Positions 62,948 to 64,000 of a DNA stretch of 64,000 bases are shown here, in pieces. The first letter of the stretch is position 1. Each line of letters starts with the position of its first letter. The DNA is from Nothophaeocryptopus gaeumannii (taxonomy: Eukaryota; Ascomycota; Dothideomycetes; Mycosphaerellales; Mycosphaerellaceae). The stretch lies in the NCBI GenBank assembly GCA_031771865.1, contig JASISA010000019.1:992001-1056000 (forward strand), written 5' to 3'. The notes beneath the pieces are model-generated. The model had not been told where the DNA came from. It saw nothing but the letters and a program-made list of their open reading frames with translations, and searched no databases. The translations under genes and the position numbers were made by a program.

Positions 62948-63050
62948 ATGTTCCGGCCGTCCTCTGCGCGCGAACCATTGAAAAGAGCAGCATCTTCTCC
63001 CTCAACAAGACGCCTCCCGCTCACGCCCGCAGCAGGAAGCCCATCACCAG
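62948..63050 (+). other. Possible first exon of a small gene
   Basis: ATG at 62948 opens MFRPSSAREPLKRAASSPST and continues to PAAGSPSPG, ending at a strong GTAAGT donor (63051). A TAG acceptor at 63139-63141 would add only two residues before a stop, giving about 37 aa. It may be a short basic protein or chance. Confidence 0.25.
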
Positions 63051-63205
63051 GTAAGTTAGAGACATGCTACTTGACTTGATACGGAAGATGTTGACTCATT
63101 GCCGCTCTACAGCTTTGTATTAATTGTTTTGTGGCACATAGGAGACTCTTGACACTATGGTGCTAGAAGAGTACATCTACCCGATCATCGTCAATGCCCA
63201 CCGGA

Positions 63206-64000
63206 CTAATATTCTTTGGGCATGCCAGCAGCATCCAGCATTCCCGCTCCACCCAGCAACGGTTCTCCGCATGAAAAGACACTGCCTTCCGGAGCTCCAA
63301 ACACTTCAGCATCGTCGAAGTATTCCCGGGTGTAGTCGATGTCAACACACTTGTAGTTATCTGGACCATTCCCGCCCTTTGGACCGACATGTGGGCAGTG
63401 GATGTCAGGCCGGACCTGTGTCAAGATCAAATGGATGACACGACAAACGACGTTATCTCCCCATGCCTCATCAAAGCTGCCAAAAGGCTTGGCCTGAAGC
63501 TGCTTCACGCAGTCTTCGGTGCTGGCATACTGCTGATCCTTTCCAGTGCAACGCAGCTGAATCTGGGGACAGACCTGCTGCGTATAAGCCCGCTGGAAGT
63601 TGCCGTCTCGGAAATCGACTCCGTTGGCAGCGCGCGACCATGCTTCCAAATTTGGAACCCATGCATGGTACTTGAGTACTGCTCCCTTGTCATCAAAGCG
63701 CCAGAACGCCACCTGCCGAAAAAGCTCGTGTCAGTCCCGAGGCACGTGGGCAGAAGAACCAATCATCGAAAACCTACCTGCGATAAAGTGGTGATATGCG
63801 TCACCTTCTGAGTCTTTGGATCCTGTCTCCCGGTTCTCAGGTATACCAGGGAGGACGCAACTTCCGGGCAGCCCGAGGTAAACTCCACGACATCAGCTGC
63901 GTAGAAAAGTATGCCATTCTGAGCCTGAGGGATTGGTGCCAAAGCGAAAAAGTACTCGATACTATCCGTGAAGCCAGAAAAGTTTCCAACTGGTGATACG
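63206..64000 (-). CDS. Secreted-type hypothetical protein, 5' end beyond right edge
   Basis: Two exons are visible: 64000-63778 (open at the edge) and 63712-63206, joined by a 65-nt intron (GTAGGT...TCGGCAG). The joined reading restores QKVTHITTLSQ-VAFWRFDDKG. The last 240 residues include NFSGFTDSIEYFFALAPIPQ, AVLKYHAWVPNLEAWSRAAN, VCPQIQLRCTGKDQQYASTE, KPFGSFDEAWGDNVVCRVIH, VRPDIHCPHVGPKGG and CVDIDYTREYFDDAEVFGA. Conserved cysteines, tryptophans and the HCPHVGP block mark a fungal family of extracellular proteins of about 450 aa with no assigned function, found in ascomycetes and basidiomycetes. Complete at the C-terminus, no lesions. Confidence 0.8.

Noticed and set aside
1..64000. tRNA, rRNA, CRISPR array or full transposon
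   Set aside because: Scanned by eye for T-loop sequences, rRNA blocks, regular spacer repeats, transposase or reverse-transcriptase motifs; none found. A tRNAscan-SE or RepeatMasker run would be decisive.

Overview
The window looks like nuclear DNA of a filamentous ascomycete (Pezizomycotina), most probably a Dothideomycete. Genes are spread over both strands, and most introns are 48-90 nt with GT(A/G)NGT donors and CTNAC-like branch points. Typical content includes a HET-domain protein, F-box-like proteins, a cutinase relic, a cytochrome P450, a COMT-type O-methyltransferase and a BBE-type FAD oxidase. The order is inferred from overall style; no marker gene fixes it.

Layout. 0-9 kb: a 5'-partial low-complexity gene cut by the left edge, a five-exon P450, SDO1 (ribosome maturation) divergent from vacuolar carboxypeptidase Y, and an unknown two-exon gene. 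9-17 kb: a Q/P/S-rich protein, a HET gene, tRNA-dihydrouridine synthase DUS1 and an interrupted F-box gene. 17-24 kb: two tandem members of an unrecognised protein family. One is frameshifted and abuts a truncated F-box gene; the other is intact. 24-36 kb, housekeeping block: PIG-A/GPI3, DEAD-box helicase DBP6, a basic KE-rich protein and full-length CAND1. 36-45 kb, accessory block: a decayed secreted-protein gene, a zinc alcohol dehydrogenase, a decayed SLC10A7-like transporter and an O-methyltransferase. 45-53 kb: an acidic mitochondrial protein, a Ybp2/glomulin-type protein, a decayed cutinase, and glycine cleavage H protein divergent from mitoribosomal protein bS6m. 53-64 kb: two small F-box-like proteins, gene remnants including a coiled-coil pseudogene, an FAD oxidase, a DUF967/HbpS-like protein and a secreted protein running off the right edge.

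The strongest theme is gene decay in the accessory blocks. At least seven loci keep recognisable coding sequence but carry in-frame stops or frameshifts. The clearest is the cutinase at 49.4-50.1 kb. Its nucleophile motif GYSQGAQLVHNAA now reads GYLQGA-stop-LVYNAA, and each of the three substitutions is explained by a C-to-T change at CpA, the usual signature of repeat-induced point mutation (RIP). Housekeeping genes are intact, and several share short divergent promoters (SDO1/CPY, PIG-A/DBP6, GCV3/MRP17). I found no tRNA, rRNA, CRISPR or complete transposon.
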